From NCBI RefSeq assembly GCF_003086295.3, contig NW_027255451.1:1425554-1489553 (forward strand): a stretch of 64,000 bases of DNA, written 5' to 3'. Position numbers and translations under genes: made by a program. Shown in pieces: positions 1 to 9,603 of this stretch. Source of the DNA: Arachis hypogaea (lineage: Eukaryota > Streptophyta > Magnoliopsida > Fabales > Fabaceae). Numbering within the stretch: position 1 is the stretch's first letter; the number at the start of each line of letters is the position of its first letter. Under the pieces are notes generated by a model. It had not been told where the DNA came from and made no database searches. It worked only from the letters and a program-made list of their open reading frames with translations.

Positions 1-1143
1 GCACCAACGTGAGTATCAGCAAGATGTGGGAGCTGATATAAAAAGTTGGACCAAAAGTTAGACTCTAACTTTTGCTCCAACTTTTGGTCCAACTTTTGCA
101 AAACTCCAACCCGGTTCAATTGGTTCACTTTGGTTCTTCTCCAAACTTCAAGAGCAATCAACCAAGGCCTCTTTCAACCCAATTCCACCAAGAGCAAAGG
201 CCCAACTCAAGGCTTGAAGATCATTTGAAGAAAGTGTATAAATAGGATAGAATTCAAGTTCTTCGGGGAGCTTTCCTTTGGAGCTTTCATAATAGTTTTC
301 GGAGAGCTTTGGATATTGAGTGATCTTTAATTTCTTAGTTTGGGGGAAGGAGAATTCCACTCTCTTCCTCTTCATTTTCTTGCTTTCAATTTCAATTGCA
401 ATTGTCTTGGATCTTGGGTTGGAGAATTGAAGAAATTCTGTTTCAATCTCACCTTGGATCTTGCTTTATTCACTGCTTAATTGAATTTCAGTTTCTGTTA
501 ATTGTTCTTCATCTATTTTCCTTGCAATTTACAATTCCCTTGCAATTGTTCTTGTTGGATCTAGGAAGGCATTGAGATCTAGACTTGGTTTTCTACTCTC
601 TGGGTCCTGAGATCTAATTTCCCAATTTTACATTCTCTGTTACTGTTTTCATGTTCATTTACTTTTCTGCTCTGAGATCCAAATTGATCCCACTCCTCTT
701 CTACTTCTCTGCTTGATGCAATTTACTTTTCCTTGTTTAAATTCTGCAAATCCAATCCCCAATCCCCTTTACATTTCAAGCCATTTACATTTCTTGCACT
801 TTAAGATTCTGCAATTTACATTTCTTGCAATCTAAGTTTCTGCAATTTATGTTTCTTGTACTTTAAGATTCAGCAATTTAATTCTTGTTCTCTTTAATTT
901 CATGCCAATCACCCGTTCCCTTTACTTTCCTTGCAATTTAAATTCTGCAAATCACCAATCAATCAACCAAATCTTGATTCGCTTGACTAAATCAACCATT
1001 AAACTAAAATTGCTCAATCCTTCAATCCCTGTGGGATCGACCTCACTCCCGTGAGTTTTTAATACTTGATGCGACCCGGTGCACTTTCCGGTTAGATTTG
1101 TGTGTTTTGGGAGAAATTTATTTTTCCACCAAAATACTCATCA
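1..1143 (+). repeat. Partial LTR of a Ty3/gypsy (Athila-type) element, cut by the window edge
   Basis: The right part of a plus-strand LTR. It carries the same landmarks as the complete LTRs further on: palindromic U3 modules at the left edge, a TATA box, a CT-rich transcribed part with reiterated TTTCTTGCA/TTTAAGATTC units (about 770-960), and the terminal ...CTCATCA at 1137-1143, where satellite resumes. Its sequence agrees best with the LTRs of the element at 18085-24840. Because satellite follows directly, it is a 3' LTR or a solo LTR whose body lies outside the window. The candidate target duplication GCGAG (1144-1148) cannot be confirmed without the other end. Confidence 0.88.
237..244 (+). 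promoter_or_regulatory. LTR TATA box (TATAAATA)
   Basis: TATAAATA in the context GTGTATAAATAGGATAG, conserved at the same place in every LTR of the window. It is the likely U3 core promoter, with transcription expected to start about 30 bp downstream. Confidence 0.6.
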
Positions 1144-1967
1144 GCGAGCCGTAATGGCCTCATCTTCGGCAAGCTCCTCCGGTTTTTTTCCAGAGTTTTT
1201 TTTCCGGTTTTTTTCCGATTTTATTCCGAGCTTTTTTTTTTTTTTTTTTTTTTTTTACGTTGTGCTGACTCTTGTTCTTTAAACGACGCTATCCTGAGGA
1301 GGACACCTAAAGGCGAGCCGTAATGGCCTCATCTTTGGCAAGCTCTTCCGGTTTTTTTCCACAGATTTTTTTTCCGGATTTTTTACGATTTTTTTACGAG
1401 TTTTTTTTTTATTTTTTTATTTTTTACGTTGTGCTGACTCTTGTTCTTTAAATGACGTTTTCCTGAGCAGGACACCTAAAGGCAAGCCGTAATGGCCTCA
1501 TCTTTGGCAAGCTTCTCCGTTTTTTTTTTCCAGAGTTTTTTTCCGTTTTTTTTTTTCATACGTTGTGCTGACTCTTGTTCTTTAAATGACGTTCTCCCGA
1601 GGAGGACACCTAAAGGCGAGCCGTAATGACCTCATCTATGGCAAGCTCCTCCGGTTTTTTTCCACAATTTTTTTCTGTTTTTTTTTTTTTTTTTACGTTG
1701 TGCTGACTCTTGTTCTTTAAACGACGCTATCCTGAGGAGGACACCTAAAGGCAAGCCGTAATGGCCTCATCTTCGGCAAGCTCCACCGGTTTTTTTTCCA
1801 CAGTTTTTTTTTTGGATTTTTTCCGAGTTTTTTTTTTCTACGTTGTGCTGACTCTTGTTCTTTAAATGACGTTATCATGAGGAGGACACCTAAAGGCGAG
1901 TCGTAATGGCCTCATCTATGGCAAGCTCCTCCGGTTTTTTTCCATAGTTTTTTTCTATTTTTTTCCA
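1144..1967 (+). repeat. T-rich satellite array, block 1
   Basis: About six monomers. Each has a GC-richer core of about 95 bp, running from TTGTGCTGACTCTTGTTCTT through GAGGAGGACACCTAAAGGCG and CCGTAATGGCCTCATCTT to GCAAGCTCCTCCGG, followed by a variable tail of T tracts. The block ends abruptly where the truncated LTR of the next element begins. No gene is seen; the F-rich reading frames here are translated T tracts. Confidence 0.92.
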
Positions 1968-2815
1968 CAAAATAAGTTTCTCCCAAAACACACAAATCTA
2001 ACCGGCAAGTGTACCGGGTCGTATCAAGTAATAAAAACTCACTGGAGTGAGGTCGATCCCACAAGGATTGAAGGATTGAGCAATTTTAGCTTAGTGGTTA
2101 ATTTAGTCAAGCGAATCAAGATTTGGTTGAGTGTTTTGTGCTTTGCAGAAATTAAATTGCATGGAAGTAAAGAGAACAGGGAATTAAAGTGCTTAATCTT
2201 AAAGAACAAGAAATTAAATAGCAGAAACTTAGAATGCAAGAAATGTAAATTGCGGAATCTTAAAGTGCAAGAAATGTAAACGGCTGGAATTGTAAAGGGA
2301 ATTGGGGATTGGATTTGCAGAATTTAAACAAGGAAAAGTAAATTGCATCGAGCAGAGAAGTAGAAGAAGGCTTGGGTTAGATTGGATCTTGAAGCAGAAA
2401 AGTAAATGAACATGAAAATAGTAAACAGAAAATGTAAAATTGGGAAATTAGATCTCAGGACCCAGAGACTAGAAAACTAAGTCTAGATCTCAATGCCTTC
2501 CTAGATCCAACAAGAAATTGAAATTGAAATTCAAAGAAAGTGGATGAAGAGCAATTAACAGAAATTGAAATTCAATCAAGCAGTAAATAAAGCAGTGAGA
2601 TCCAAGGTTGAGATTGAAACAGAATTTCTTCAATTCTCCAACCCAAAATCCAAGACAATTGTAATTGAAATTGAAAGCAATAAAACTGAGAGGAAGAGAA
2701 GTGAATTCTCCTTCCCCAAGACAAAGAAATTAAAGATCACTCAATATCCAAAGCTCTCCGAAAACTATTATGAAAATTCCAAAAGAAAGCTCTCCGAAGA
2801 ACTTGAATTCTATCC

Positions 2816-2823
2816 TATTTATA
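2816..2823 (-). promoter_or_regulatory. LTR TATA box (3' LTR of element 1)
   Basis: TATTTATA on the plus strand, equal to TATAAATA on the element strand, followed by the conserved GGATAGAATTCAAGTTC start-site region. Confidence 0.55.
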
Positions 2824-3047
2824 CACTTTCTTCAAATGATCTTCAAGCCTTGAGTTGGGCCTTTGCTCTTGGTGGAATTGGGTTGAAAGAGGCCTTGGTT
2901 GATTGCTCTTGAAGTTTGGAGAAGAACCAAAGTGAACCAATTGAACCGGGTTGGAGTTTTGCAAAAGTTGGACCAAAAGTTTGAGCAAAAGTTAGGGGGC
3001 TAACTTTTGCCCAAACTTTTCATATCAGTAACTATATCCATCTGATA

Positions 3048-3443
3048 CCAACGTTGGTGCCAAAGTTAGGGGTCTAACTTTGGCCCTAACGTTGGCCTTA
3101 CCTTGTGCACTTGTGGCGCCAACGTTAGCCACCAAGTTAGGGGGCTAACGTTGGCGCAAACTTTTGCTCCTCCCCTTGTGATTTTCATGTGCCAACGTTA
3201 GCCACCAAGTTAGGGGGCTAACGTTGGCACAAACTTTTGGTGCCCAGGGAGGTTTTCTTCATGCCAACGTTAGCCTCAAAGTTTGGGGTCTAACGTTGGC
3301 GCAAACTTTTGGTGCCCAGGGGTGATTTTCATGTGCCAACGTTAGCCTCAAAGTTAGGGGCTAACGTTGGCGCAAACTTTTGGTACCCAGGGAGTGATTT
3401 TCAAGTTCCAACGTTAGCCCAAAAGTTAGGGGCTAACGTTGGG
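3048..3443. repeat. U3 palindrome array
   Basis: Six or so imperfect palindromes of about 38 bp, with arms of the type GCCAACGTTAG / CTAACGTTGGC around a short TAACTTGG-like centre. Spacers of about 30 bp contain CAAACTTTTGGTGCCC. They lie upstream of the TATA box on the element strand. Confidence 0.8.
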
Positions 3444-3839
3444 GCTAACTTTTCAACCAAAAGTTTGTGCAAAAGTTTGATGCTAACTTTAGGTCCAGCT
3501 TTTTGCTTCCTGGTTCAATTTCACTTTTTCCATTGTCTTCTCTTTACTCCTAGCTATTCCTTCTTGCTTCAACCTTTCTCCAAGCTTTCTTCACCTATCA
3601 TTAATCAACCAAACACATCAAAGCTATGCTTAAAATCATGAGATAATCATTCTTTCATAATATGTAACAATTATAGTATAAAACCTCATGAAATAGCATG
3701 AATTCATACATGGTTGATTAAATCAAAGGAAACATGAAAATCTACCTAATTGGCTTGCTTGTAGCTCAAGAAAGTGCATAATTCTAATGAAAACAAAAGA
3801 AAAAGACTAGTTAAAATAGGCTAAGATGACTTGTCATCA

Positions 3840-4866
3840 CAACACCAAACTTAAAGCTTGCTTGTCCCCAAGCAAGAAAAGATTTATTGAGAAGAAAGAA
3901 TGAAATGGAAGAGGATGTTCATGCTAGCAAAGTATTATTGATAGTTCATGGGACTTTGTGTGGATATGTAAATACTTACTTCTTACTGACTCCTAGGCTT
4001 AGAAAGTCTCCTTCAAGCTTCAAGTAACATACTGCTATGACCTCTCATTATTCTTTTATCCTTGGCTATTACTTTGTTTATAAGCTTTATTTGAGTGTCA
4101 TGTGTAGCAAGTTCATTTTCTTTTCTTTATACTTGACACATTATTCACCATAGACACTTGGCTCACATTCCTTCTTAAAACATTGATGCCCAGCACCTCT
4201 TTGGGTTACTAAATGCCTTGTAGTTAGGTTGCTCTTGATAGTGGACTTTTAGCTAATGATCCCAGATTAGTTAACCCAAGTCACCGAGTGTTGATGCACT
4301 CCTAAGAGCTTACTAATCCAAGCAGATCCTAGTACAAAGACACCACAGGCATATATTTTAAAGTTCAAGCTATTGGTGTCCAGCTTTGTTTCTTTTTGTT
4401 TCCTTTTGTTCTGCCACTTTTTGGCTATCTCTTTTCTTTCCTTCTTTTTGTTTTTCTTTCTAACCAAGGAATTTTTTTTATTTAATTGAGATTCATAGAC
4501 AGTAGGCCACTCTTTACTTAGAATGAGATATCCTAGCTCTTTATTCACTAAAAGTGAGCTATTATACAACCACACACATACCACCACTTACTTTTATTCT
4601 ATTTCTATCTAACAGAGATCATCTTGCTTCACATTCAAACTTTTCTTTTATTAAACTTAAAGATGCAGGGGACAACACATGCTTCTTGTCAAGTGAAAGT
4701 AAACACACAAGCACACACATAAACTAGCCTACTTATTTTAAAAGAAACAAACATAATGCAAAGACTTTTAATTAAAAAGAACTACTTAAAGATGCAAAGA
4801 CAACTTAGAACAGATAGAATGCATGCTTTTTTCTTTGTAGTGATGAACAAGGAGCAAGTCCACCTT
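3840..4866 (-). other. 3' noncoding region of element 1
   Basis: No credible ORF. Next to the LTR the element strand reads CTTGGGGACAAGCAAGC then TTTAAGTTTGGTGTTG, where a polypurine tract is expected; the motif is not purine-rich. The 4140-4600 part is homologous to 48000-48450 of the autonomous element (for example the stretch around ACTCCTAAGAGCTTAC), so this part of the 3' end is shared by the family. Confidence 0.75.
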
Positions 4867-6402
4867 TCATTTGTCATGCTTTTTCTTTCTCCTTTCATAC
4901 ACTTGGCTGCTAGTGTTCCCACCATCCGTGTTTGGTGTCTCTTGGCCTCTCCAGAATCCAGCCTTATTCATAGCCTCCTCTACTCTATCTTCAAGTCTCA
5001 TAGCATTGCTTACCTCTACCTCACTTCTCTTTTTGAAGAATTCATCAAAAGTTGGAAAAGCCGGATCCATGTTGTGCAAATGTTCTCCAATATAGTTCAG
5101 TTTGATTTGGCTATTGATGTTGTAATCGGCTTGTACTCCATACCTTGCATCTTGGAGTGTTGTGAACTCTTTGAGAGCCCTCAAATTTTCAGCTTGCATT
5201 TGTTCCAACTTCCCAAAAGATTCATGAGATTGAAAAGCATGTTCTTCTTGCATCACAAGGAATCTTGACTCGAATTCACTTTGTTTGTTCATTATTCTTA
5301 GCTCCCTTTCTTCTTGTACTTGTTGGTTTTTCATGTACAGTGAATGGTATTCCTCTTGCCTTTCTTGAATTCTCATGTACTGTTGTGACAATCTTCCTAT
5401 TGCTTCTTGCATTTGAGTCATATCCATATTGCCATGTGGGAAAAAGTGTGGCTGTTCCTCCTCCTCTTGTGGCTCTTCTTCTAAGTGTGGCTCATCTTCT
5501 TCCATTGGTTCTTCTCTTTCCCTTATTCCATGTGGTCTTCGGCCTTGATGTGCTTCAAGGGGCATCATCATTCGTTCAATGGTTATGGGCATGCCTTGGC
5601 TTAACCACATTGGATTCTCCTCTTCCATTGGAACTTTAGCCTTTGCACACAACCTCCAAATGGTACTCGGATAGTACAACCAAGATCCGGCCGAATTCTT
5701 CTCAGCCAGCTTTTGAATGTCTTTTGCAAGGATTTCATGAACTCTTATCTCTCCTCCCACAATGATGCAATGCAGCATCACGGCTCTCTCCCTGTTAACT
5801 TCTGAGGTGTTCACTGTGCCCAGAATTGATCTTTTCATCAACTCATACCATCCTTTTGCTTCCGGGGTGAGGTTACATCTCTTCAGGTACTTATATCTGT
5901 TCTTGTCATCTCCTTCCCACTCGGAGTTCTCCATACAAATGTCTCTCACAATCTCATCATAATCCTGATCCTCATTCAATCTTTGTTGGTATCCCGGTTC
6001 ACTAAAGCGGACTGACTTTAGTTTCAAGACTTTCTTGATTGCATCCGGGCTAAAGTCTACTTCCACCCCCCGCACATAGCTCTTGTACGTTGGGGGCTCA
6101 CGCATGTCAAGCCTTGGGACATTTGCATAGAACTCTCTTATGATATTGGCATTGATTCGGATGGCTGGTGATGCAAGTTCCTCCCACCTCCTCTTCCGAA
6201 TTTTGTCCTTCATTTCTTGACATCCATCATCCGGCAACAAGAATGGAATTTCAGGATAGATTCTTTTCTCGTTCATCCATTGAATTTGCATTTGATGAAA
6301 CCAAGACTTGAATCTCCGTTGGTCATATTCATGTGTGTCTTCCTCCACCATGGGATCTTTCCCTTTTCTTCGTTTGGTTCTTGAGGAGGAGGCCATGATC
6401 AC
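4867..6402 (-). CDS. Env-position ORF of element 1, plant-transposon-associated protein (intact, 511 codons)
   Basis: Uninterrupted 511-codon frame between protease and the 3' LTR, where Athila-group elements carry env-like or Athila ORF-type genes. Residues 9-15 are a basic run (TKRRKGK) suitable as a nuclear signal. Residues about 30-270 resemble the putative plant transposon protein domain found in many legume retroelement annotations, with NIIREFYANV (86-95) and SYVRGVEVDFSP (108-119). Residues 297-317 are very acidic, and 325-430 are rich in Q, E and M with heptad-like spacing, probably coiled coil. I see no signal peptide or transmembrane segment, so a membrane envelope role is unlikely. 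Met3 (6396), in the context ATCATGGCC, is the likelier start because related proteins begin MASSS. Its function is unknown. Confidence 0.8.
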   Translation of the reverse strand: MIMASSSRTKRRKGKDPMVEEDTHEYDQRRFKSWFHQMQIQWMNEKRIYPEIPFLLPDDGCQEMKDKIRKRRWEELASPAIRINANIIREFYANVPRLDMREPPTYKSYVRGVEVDFSPDAIKKVLKLKSVRFSEPGYQQRLNEDQDYDEIVRDICMENSEWEGDDKNRYKYLKRCNLTPEAKGWYELMKRSILGTVNTSEVNRERAVMLHCIIVGGEIRVHEILAKDIQKLAEKNSAGSWLYYPSTIWRLCAKAKVPMEEENPMWLSQGMPITIERMMMPLEAHQGRRPHGIREREEPMEEDEPHLEEEPQEEEEQPHFFPHGNMDMTQMQEAIGRLSQQYMRIQERQEEYHSLYMKNQQVQEERELRIMNKQSEFESRFLVMQEEHAFQSHESFGKLEQMQAENLRALKEFTTLQDARYGVQADYNINSQIKLNYIGEHLHNMDPAFPTFDEFFKKRSEVEVSNAMRLEDRVEEAMNKAGFWRGQETPNTDGGNTSSQVYERRKKKHDK

Positions 6403-6660
6403 TTGGTTGGTTGAGTCTTGTGAGGTTAGAAGGAGTGTGAAGAATGTTGGAGAGTTTGATGTGTGTTTGGAGAAAAAAGAAATTGAGACCGAACTTGCTA
6501 TGACAAGAAATGATGAAGAGAAGTTTAAATGGTTGGAGTTTAAAGTAAGAGAAATGTTGCACAGAGCTTGTTATGTTGAGGAGTGATGAAGGGAGTGAAG
6601 TTTCCAAGGTTGGAGTGGTTCGGTCATGTGCATGGCTTGAAGGTGGTATGCTTTTAAATG
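6403..6660 (-). promoter_or_regulatory. Possible leader and internal promoter of the env-position ORF
   Basis: On the element strand the ORF is preceded by about 250 nt rich in C, T and A with AACACAC-type stretches, resembling the 5' leader of an ordinary plant gene. A TATA-like ATTTAAAAGC (complement of 6650-6658) lies about 255 nt before the ATG. No equivalent sequence is seen in the two other internal elements. Promoter activity is inference. Confidence 0.3.
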
Positions 6661-7532
6661 AGCAATGAAGGGCTGGGATGCAATTAGACTTATGGAGATC
6701 AAAGGTATGCATGTAAGGATGAATGAAGACAAAGTTTGCTCCTTCCCTTGCCTTTGCCGTGATCATTCTCAAGGAGTGGCAGATTTCTTTTTCGAGGCAT
6801 GTGATGGGATTTTGTCCTCATGCTATGCTTTCCTTTGTCTTGTCTTTTTCTTTGAAGATTCTTTGACCTCCTAGTCACCACAACAAGACAACATCCATTA
6901 GTTTTATCCAACCGTAGCAAGAGTGTTCTTTTTTATTAATACTATGTGAACCATCAATTCTTATATCATTTGAACCGTGACACTCTCCTTGGAGGACACC
7001 AAACTTAATGTTTGGTCATATATAAAGAAAAGGAGTATCTTCCTCCAATTAGTGAGATTCAAATGTTAAATGTTCATAAGAATTGTTTTCATCATACTTT
7101 CTTTTTCTCCTTTTTTTTTCATGAAGGATCAATTGTATCCCTAAATCGGTGCATCAAGGTTTGATGAACACCAAACTTGTTTCTTGTCAAAGGGTACATC
7201 ACAATTAATACCTTCATTACCGGAAAAGAATTTTTCCATTTATAAGATTTTGGAAAACAACAATTGTATGATTATTGATGCATGAGTTTCTACTTTTCAT
7301 GAAGCTATGTGGACACCAAACTTAGTGTTTGGCCATATGCTTTGTCAAGATACTCCAAGCATGCAAAATGGAATTATTTGTAACATTGGTTTAGTGTGCT
7401 TGAAGGCACACCAAACTTAGCATATGTTTCAAAATAGTGCATGCAGTCAATGGACATGTTCATGAAAAGAGAAAAGAATTCACGCTCAATTGATCATAAC
7501 TTATTGAATTTAAAATGACATGAATCTTAAAG
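6661..7532 (-). other. Noncoding spacer with reiterated CACCAAACTTA motifs
   Basis: AT-rich spacer between the ORF and the hairpin. ACACCAAACTT occurs at 6996, 7167, 7313 and 7408. Two copies lie in small inverted repeats (ACCAAAC TTAAT GTTTGGT near 6998; CCAAAC TTAGT GTTTGG near 7315). No convincing coding frame. Confidence 0.65.
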
Positions 7533-7550
7533 CATGGGTTGCCTCCCATG
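7533..7550 (-). other. Conserved post-gag-pol hairpin
   Basis: The element strand reads CATGGG-AGGCAA-CCCATG, a 6-bp stem with a 6-nt loop, just after the gag-PR stop and next to the conserved GACAATAAAAGAGCGCT. The same loop occurs in the other elements with different but still paired outer stem bases. Confidence 0.6.
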
Positions 7551-7593
7551 GAGCGCTCTTTTATTGTCATTAGCTTGACATTGGAGTTTTCTT

Positions 7594-9591
7594 TTATGGT
7601 GGTTGGTGCTTGTAGGGCCTCAATTTGTCTCCTCTGATCGTGATCCTCTTCTTTGTTCTCTGGTGTTCAATTTCAACATGCTCTAATGAGAGTATGTTGC
7701 TGACAGTGTAGTAGTCCTCGGTTTGTTGATTTGCCCCCAGCTGTTGATATATCAGTTGCACTTTGTCACCTTTGGAAAGCCCCTCTGTTGGAATCTTTCT
7801 ATTCTTCCAACCCCTTTTTGCTTTGTTTCTGCGTTTCATCTTCCCTTTTGTTGATCTTTCTTTTCTGGCCGTAGGCTTTCCTTGGGGATCTCTCTTTTCA
7901 GTGGCTAATACTCTAATATCCTCTTGGGTTTCTTCATCAGTCTGCACAATCCTTAGCATTGGGATGTTGCTGTGACCTTCCTGGTCATTTTTCATATAGT
8001 CTTTCTTCTCCTTGCTAAATTGTGCTTCTGGTAATGCCTTCAGAGTGACACTCTGGTCATGCATCCTGAGAGTTAATTCCCCTTCCTCTACGTCTATGAT
8101 AGCTCTAGCAGTGGCCAAGAATGGCCTTCCCAGTATAACAGAGTCACCATCATCATCGTTTGATTCTAGAACCACAAAATCAGCAGGGTATATAAAACTG
8201 TCCACCTTGACCAAAAGATTTTCAATTACACCCCTGGGGTATACCATTGACTTATCTACCAGCTCCAGAGACATTTGTACTGGTTTGACCTCCTCTATAT
8301 GCAGCATTTTCACCAAGGAGGATGGTATCAAGTTAATACTTGCTCCGAGATCGCACATTGCTTTAGTGATGGTCAATTCCCCAATGGTACAAGGCAACAG
8401 GAAGCTCCCTAGGTCCTCAAGCTTGGGGGGAAGCCCCTTTTGAATCAAGGCCCTGCATTCCTCAGTAATCATTATGGTTTCTTTCTCATCCCAACTTCTT
8501 TTCTTGTTGACAAGCTCCTTCAAGAATTTGGCATACAGAGGCATTTGCTCAAGTGCTTCAGCCAAGGGAATATTGATTTCCAGCTTCTTGAAAATCTCAA
8601 GAAATTTGTGAAAATGCTGGTCTTTAACCTCTTTGTTGAACCTCTGGGGATATGGCAGTGGAGGTGTGATGCTCTTTCCTATTTGCTGCTGTCCCTGAGC
8701 CACTTTCTTTGAGCTATGTAGCTGGTTGTCCTTCTCCTTGGTTTTCTCAGTGTTTTTGTTTGGCATCACAACTTGCTCCCTAGCTTCATCGTCCTTTGCT
8801 TGCTTCTCATCTTCTGTTGGTTCTTTGATGCTCTCTGCTAGCTTCTGTGTAGTGTCATTGTTGCTTATCAATGTTCTCCCGCTCCTTAATTGTATTGCCT
8901 TGCATTCCTCCTTGGGATTTGGGATTGTGTCACTGGGCAGTGAGTTTGAAGGTCTCTCAACAGATACTTGCTTGGAGAGTTGCCCAATCTGCCTCTCTAG
9001 GCTCTTTAATGATGCTTCATGGTTTTTGTTTGTGATTTCCTGGTGTTTCATCATTTTCTCTATCAAGATCTCTAAATTGGTGAGTCTTTGAGGTTCAGGT
9101 GGTGCTTGTGGTGGGTTGTGAGATGTGGGTGGTGGATGATAGGCATTTTGGTTGGTGGGTTGGTTATTGGATTGGTACTGGTTGAGATTAGGGTAGTTGT
9201 TTTGAGGTTTTCTGTATGTGTTTTGGTTAGTCTGCTGATGGTTGTAGTTTTGGTTGTTTCTTGGGTTGTTTTGATTTGAGTTCCTCTGCCATGGGTGTTG
9301 GTTTTGGTTGTGAGTATCTCTCCATCGGAGGTTGGGGTGATTTTTCCATGAGGGGTTGTAGGTATCACCATAGAGTTCATTTGGATTTGAATGCATGTAC
9401 TGGACTTGTTCCTGCTGTTGCTCCTCTTGGATTTCTTCATTTTGCCCCCATGTGGCTGATGGTTGGCTGGTGCTAACTGCTGCAACTTGGAGGCCATCAA
9501 TCCTCTTGGTCATTTGCTCAAATTGTTGTTGAATTTGCTGCTGCATTAATTTGTTTTGAGCCAGGATTGAATCCACTCCTTCTAGCTCCAT
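7594..9591 (-). CDS. Gag C-terminal region + aspartic protease + integrase-tail-like extension (element 1)
   Basis: A 665-codon frame in phase with the upstream gag segment, from which one TAA at 9604-9606 separates it. Residues 1-170 are Q/N-rich (TYNPSWKNHPNLRW at 77-90) where nucleocapsid is expected, with no CCHC knuckle. Residues 211-240 carry the conserved NPKEECKAIQLRSGR block. The retropepsin has DLGAS with its catalytic Asp near 414, and ILGRPF at 486-491. After an acidic-to-basic linker, residues about 598-665 (SKGDKVQLIYQQ..., ITIRGDKLRPY) resemble the C-terminal tail of gypsy integrases. RT, RNase H and the integrase core are missing, so this is a gag-protease fused to a tail. The Met at 9591 is probably internal to the original protein. 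Confidence 0.8.
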   Translation of the reverse strand: MELEGVDSILAQNKLMQQQIQQQFEQMTKRIDGLQVAAVSTSQPSATWGQNEEIQEEQQQEQVQYMHSNPNELYGDTYNPSWKNHPNLRWRDTHNQNQHPWQRNSNQNNPRNNQNYNHQQTNQNTYRKPQNNYPNLNQYQSNNQPTNQNAYHPPPTSHNPPQAPPEPQRLTNLEILIEKMMKHQEITNKNHEASLKSLERQIGQLSKQVSVERPSNSLPSDTIPNPKEECKAIQLRSGRTLISNNDTTQKLAESIKEPTEDEKQAKDDEAREQVVMPNKNTEKTKEKDNQLHSSKKVAQGQQQIGKSITPPLPYPQRFNKEVKDQHFHKFLEIFKKLEINIPLAEALEQMPLYAKFLKELVNKKRSWDEKETIMITEECRALIQKGLPPKLEDLGSFLLPCTIGELTITKAMCDLGASINLIPSSLVKMLHIEEVKPVQMSLELVDKSMVYPRGVIENLLVKVDSFIYPADFVVLESNDDDGDSVILGRPFLATARAIIDVEEGELTLRMHDQSVTLKALPEAQFSKEKKDYMKNDQEGHSNIPMLRIVQTDEETQEDIRVLATEKRDPQGKPTARKERSTKGKMKRRNKAKRGWKNRKIPTEGLSKGDKVQLIYQQLGANQQTEDYYTVSNILSLEHVEIEHQRTKKRITIRGDKLRPYKHQPP

Positions 9592-9603
9592 TATTCCTCT
9601 CCT

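Larger units (their letters stand above)
1968..3839 (-). repeat. 3' LTR of element 1 (outer end truncated)
   Basis: It matches the LTR at 10653-12540 almost throughout. On the plus strand the inner end is ...CTTGTCATCA at 3839, followed at once by the AACACCAAACTTA motif. The outer end lacks the TGATGAGTATTTTGGTG terminus and runs from satellite T tracts straight into AAAATAAGTTTCTCCC. Without its terminus this end could not be used for integration, so the loss happened after insertion. Confidence 0.9.

Noticed and set aside
1030..1075. tRNA T-arm-like GTGGGATCGACCTCACTCCC in the LTRs
   Set aside because: No acceptor, D or anticodon arms around it; it is part of the LTR.
2565..2912. Open frame of 75-115 codons (also at 11266, 18853, 23717 and, reversed, 148) present in every LTR
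   Set aside because: It runs antisense to the LTR across the TATA box and is conserved only because the LTRs are nearly identical; no domain or start context supports a gene.
3309..3641. Frames with repeated PTLASKLGANVGANF-type residues (also 12010, 19402, 24266, 40123, 49158)
   Set aside because: Direct translation of the U3 palindrome array; the periodicity is that of the DNA.
4756..5639. Plus-strand frames of 124-170 codons opposite the 511-codon ORF
   Set aside because: Antisense shadows; composition is hydrophobic noise and the minus-strand frame is clearly the real one.
6329..6772. 147-codon minus-strand frame overlapping the start of the env-position ORF in another phase
   Set aside because: It reads the leader and has no recognisable domain; it is more likely untranslated leader.
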